Assembly (NCBI GenBank): GCA_903850885.1
Contig: CAINMU010000010.1
Span: forward strand, 43,218-107,217
Direction: 5' to 3'
Source of the DNA: an uncultured Opitutia bacterium
GTDB lineage: Bacteria > Verrucomicrobiota > Verrucomicrobiia > Opitutales > UBA953
Length of the DNA stretch: 64,000 nucleotides
A program made the position numbers and the translations under genes. Below the pieces are notes generated by a model. It was not told the origin of the DNA. It saw nothing but the letters and a program-made list of their open reading frames with translations, and ran no database searches. Positions 61,450 to 64,000 of the stretch are shown here, in pieces (the first letter of the stretch is position 1; the number at the start of each line of letters is the position of its first letter).

Positions 61450-62205
61450 TCACAAACCAAGCATTTTTTGGCGATAATGCTCATCAGGGCGGCCGGCAAT
61501 TCGTTCGCACTGAGCAGAGGTAAGGAAAACCGGGCCGCCTAAGGCAGCAGCACCCACGAAGACTTCGGCGGCCTTTTCCGCCATCAGGAGCGAACCAAGG
61601 ACAGCCTTGGGCGAAGGACCGACGGCGACGATGCCATGGTTCTGTAATAAGATGATCTTTGGGTCGCGACCCGTGCGCTTGACGAAAGCCAAGACCTCTT
61701 GGCGGATGCTCTGGGAAAGCCCCAGTCCAGGGTCGGCATAAGGCACGAAGACCGATTCGATCCCGCACATCACAATCTCATCCGGACAGGCTCGCTTCTC
61801 GGCAAAATCTCGTGCCCTTGTTGAACATAAAATCTGATTCACGGCGATGGCGTGGACGTGGCCGATGCAGTTAACTCCCGGCAAGGTCAACAAGTAGGCG
61901 TGAAACAGTGCCTCGATCGATGGCTTCTTCGTCGATGCATCGATCCGCGAAGCAAATAATGCCGCATCAACTTCGGCATCGGTAGCTCCTTGGGATTCAA
62001 TCAAAGGTAACAATCGATCGAAACGACAGGTGGTCACATCACCGGCCTTTAACGAAGCCAAGTTAGAACCCGAGGCCTTGACGGCGAAAGTATCGGCATC
62101 AAGGCGGATGGAAGTGTTCCCTTCACCGAGGATTGCCATACGGAGACGGTCGCCGCCCAATTGATGGGAGAGTTCGAGCAGACTTTGGATAGCTTCGGCG
62201 GACAT
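61450..62205 (-). CDS. Class II aldolase/adducin family protein
   Basis: AILGEGNTSIRLDADTFAVKASGSNL, NCIGHVHAIAVNQIL, LLQNHGIVAVGPSPKA. Confidence 0.88.
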   Translation of the reverse strand: MSAEAIQSLLELSHQLGGDRLRMAILGEGNTSIRLDADTFAVKASGSNLASLKAGDVTTCRFDRLLPLIESQGATDAEVDAALFASRIDASTKKPSIEALFHAYLLTLPGVNCIGHVHAIAVNQILCSTRARDFAEKRACPDEIVMCGIESVFVPYADPGLGLSQSIRQEVLAFVKRTGRDPKIILLQNHGIVAVGPSPKAVLGSLLMAEKAAEVFVGAAALGGPVFLTSAQCERIAGRPDEHYRQKMLGL

Positions 62206-62207
62206 CT

Positions 62208-63827
62208 TCAGGATTTTGACTTTCCGCAGAGGGAAACATTCAGACCCAACTCGGCGAAGGCGGCAGCCTTAGCTGCCAAGCCTCGACGCGCAGCCTCATG
62301 CGAGGGCGCATACACGACTTGGATGTGATTGGAAGGATGGCGTGCCATCATCTCATCTCGGGAAATGCCTGGTAAGACCACATGCATGATTGGCCACTGC
62401 GAAGTCGTAAGTTTCCAACGCTCATCGGTCTCCGCCTGCGGGAGTTCGACAACCTCACCGAGCCCGAGATCAGCGTGCAATTTACCATTCATGACATAAA
62501 TACGAGACCAGACAATCCAACCGGGTTTGGAAATACCTTTGAGCGTACCACCGCCGAGACGGAAATACATGGAAGGCTGACGCTCGGAACGGGCGCCCTT
62601 GTAACCTCCGATAAAATGCTTGGCGGGTGCGGCACCGGAAATCAGAAATACCCAGACATATTCATCGATCATCCCCCGACCCGATTCACCCTTATATTGG
62701 CGACCCCAGCGTAAGTCGTGGAGCGTGTTCTCTGGATCATAACCAAGTTCCTTCCAAAGTTCATAGGTGATTATACCATCCAAACCGGCACATTCATCGA
62801 CCTCATTAAAGTGGGGGAGGGCGTCGCCCTTGAACAACTCTTGGCCACTTTGGGCATGAAACACGGGCGGACGCTCTCGATTATTGAGCAAGCCTTCGAC
62901 CAGATCCGAAGCTGGCGCGAGATCTTTAAGCCCTTGCTGATATTGGATACCGATCGTCGCGCAGCCGAACTCGTCGGCCAGACGCACGGCCGCGATATAC
63001 ATCTTTAATTGGGTCAAGGTCTGCTGGCGGGTGAGTTCGGTCTTTTCGTCCTTACCCCAGTCAAACGTCAAACCCTTGCTAACCAGCCAGCGCAAAGCAT
63101 CTGAGGCCTCCGAGTCCTTTACGGTCAGCATCGCAGCGTAGAGACTTGATTGACTCATCCGCTCCTTAAAAACGCCGGTCGGATGCAAGATCTCGTCGGG
63201 AATAATGGCATTATACATCCCCATGCAGCCTTCATCAAAAACCCCCATGATTGATTTGCGGCGTCTGAATTCCTGTGCGAAACGTCGACCCAAGATTGCA
63301 TCCTTAGAAGATGCTTTGCCAAGTTTACGGACGTGAGGAGTAGGGTGGCTAACTTTACCGACCTTCAACCAAGTACGTAAACCCTTAAGGAATTTCGCAT
63401 CGGTAAACTCTTCACTCCAAAGCGTCGAAAAACGCACCCCGGCTTTCAGCAGGGAGCCGTTCAAATTCAGCATTCCGACCAGACCAGGCCAAGTGCCTGA
63501 CCAGTTAGCGACGGTTAGAATCGGGCCACGATGAGTCAGAAGACCAGGCAAAAGGTGATGCGAGTATTGCCAGACAGCCTCGGCGACGATGAGGGGCGCA
63601 TCGTTGGGAATTTTACGAAAAACTTCCATACCATACTTCTGCGAATCAATGAAGCTGTGTCCGACTTCAGGACGAAAACCATGAGCTCGTCTGACCTTGC
63701 GACTTTCACGACGCAAGGCATCGCAAAGCAAACCTTCCATGGCCAATTGAGCGCTTTCGCACTTTTGATTAGCCGAGGCGCGCAGGTCGCCATTCGCCAA
63801 CAAATAGATGGTGGAATTTTTCTTCAC
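62208..63827 (-). CDS. L-fucose/L-arabinose isomerase superfamily protein
   Basis: [98 protein letters not shown]; 539 aa. Confidence 0.82.
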   Translation of the reverse strand: MKKNSTIYLLANGDLRASANQKCESAQLAMEGLLCDALRRESRKVRRAHGFRPEVGHSFIDSQKYGMEVFRKIPNDAPLIVAEAVWQYSHHLLPGLLTHRGPILTVANWSGTWPGLVGMLNLNGSLLKAGVRFSTLWSEEFTDAKFLKGLRTWLKVGKVSHPTPHVRKLGKASSKDAILGRRFAQEFRRRKSIMGVFDEGCMGMYNAIIPDEILHPTGVFKERMSQSSLYAAMLTVKDSEASDALRWLVSKGLTFDWGKDEKTELTRQQTLTQLKMYIAAVRLADEFGCATIGIQYQQGLKDLAPASDLVEGLLNNRERPPVFHAQSGQELFKGDALPHFNEVDECAGLDGIITYELWKELGYDPENTLHDLRWGRQYKGESGRGMIDEYVWVFLISGAAPAKHFIGGYKGARSERQPSMYFRLGGGTLKGISKPGWIVWSRIYVMNGKLHADLGLGEVVELPQAETDERWKLTTSQWPIMHVVLPGISRDEMMARHPSNHIQVVYAPSHEAARRGLAAKAAAFAELGLNVSLCGKSKS

Positions 63828-63841
63828 AGAGAGGGTCTAAC

Positions 63842-64000
63842 TTAGACGGCGGTCAGGACATGGTCCGCAGCCAACTTAACCTTGGCACGCTGGACTGTGG
63901 CGGCATCAGCATCGGTGACCAAAAAAAGTGAAGTAACATCGCGGGTAACCGCGCAAGGTCCGCCTCGACCGAGCTTAATCTTGTTCATGCAAATTAAGAC
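63842..64000 (-). CDS. C-terminus of a probable DeoR-type transcriptional regulator, 5' end beyond the window
   Basis: Own translation in frame to the window edge: VLICMNKIKLGRGGPCAVTRDVTSLFLVTDADAATVQRAKVKLAADHVLTAV*. Resembles the DeoR sensor-domain tail (xKxGR...VTDxxA); position upstream of the sugar genes fits. Confidence 0.5.
   Translation of the reverse strand, partial: VLICMNKIKLGRGGPCAVTRDVTSLFLVTDADAATVQRAKVKLAADHVLTAV

Overview
A gene-dense 64 kb chromosomal window, probably from a Verrucomicrobiota (PVC-group) bacterium. The lineage call is an inference from protein character and the PVC-type propeller/HEAT/cytochrome c protein. Most of the window is housekeeping: valS (edge-truncated), SRP RNA, the sucA-sucB-lpd 2-oxoglutarate dehydrogenase cluster, a SNF2 helicase, rimO, rsmA, trpC, mazG, ribE, tatA, an ABC transporter, a topB-type topoisomerase, panD, lpxK, ppk, recR, phoH, mutS, lplA, hisC, nadB, hisF, dtd, menF and metG. 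The right 17 kb is one continuous minus-strand run. It encodes a deoxysugar (rhamnose/fucose-type) catabolic route: FucI-type isomerase, class II aldolase, RhaB-type kinase and a fused aldolase/short-chain dehydrogenase. These are followed directly by LutABC lactate oxidation genes and a large c-type-cytochrome PVC protein. I saw no CRISPR array, transposase, integrase, phage module, tRNA or rRNA. The observations most worth checking are: (1) a single ORF fusing a HAD hydrolase with an altered motif I to a DciA/DUF721 helicase-loader-like domain; (2) the sugar-to-lactaldehyde-to-lactate-to-pyruvate gene run abutting a cytochrome c protein; (3) an intrinsic terminator whose U-tract ends just before the ribE start codon; (4) a 44-nt nested palindrome upstream of ppk; (5) a SNF2 ATPase with an apparently ligand-less SWIM-like N-terminus; (6) a Cys/His-rich small protein 3 nt after lpd. 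I do not see strong evidence for a wholly new multi-gene system.
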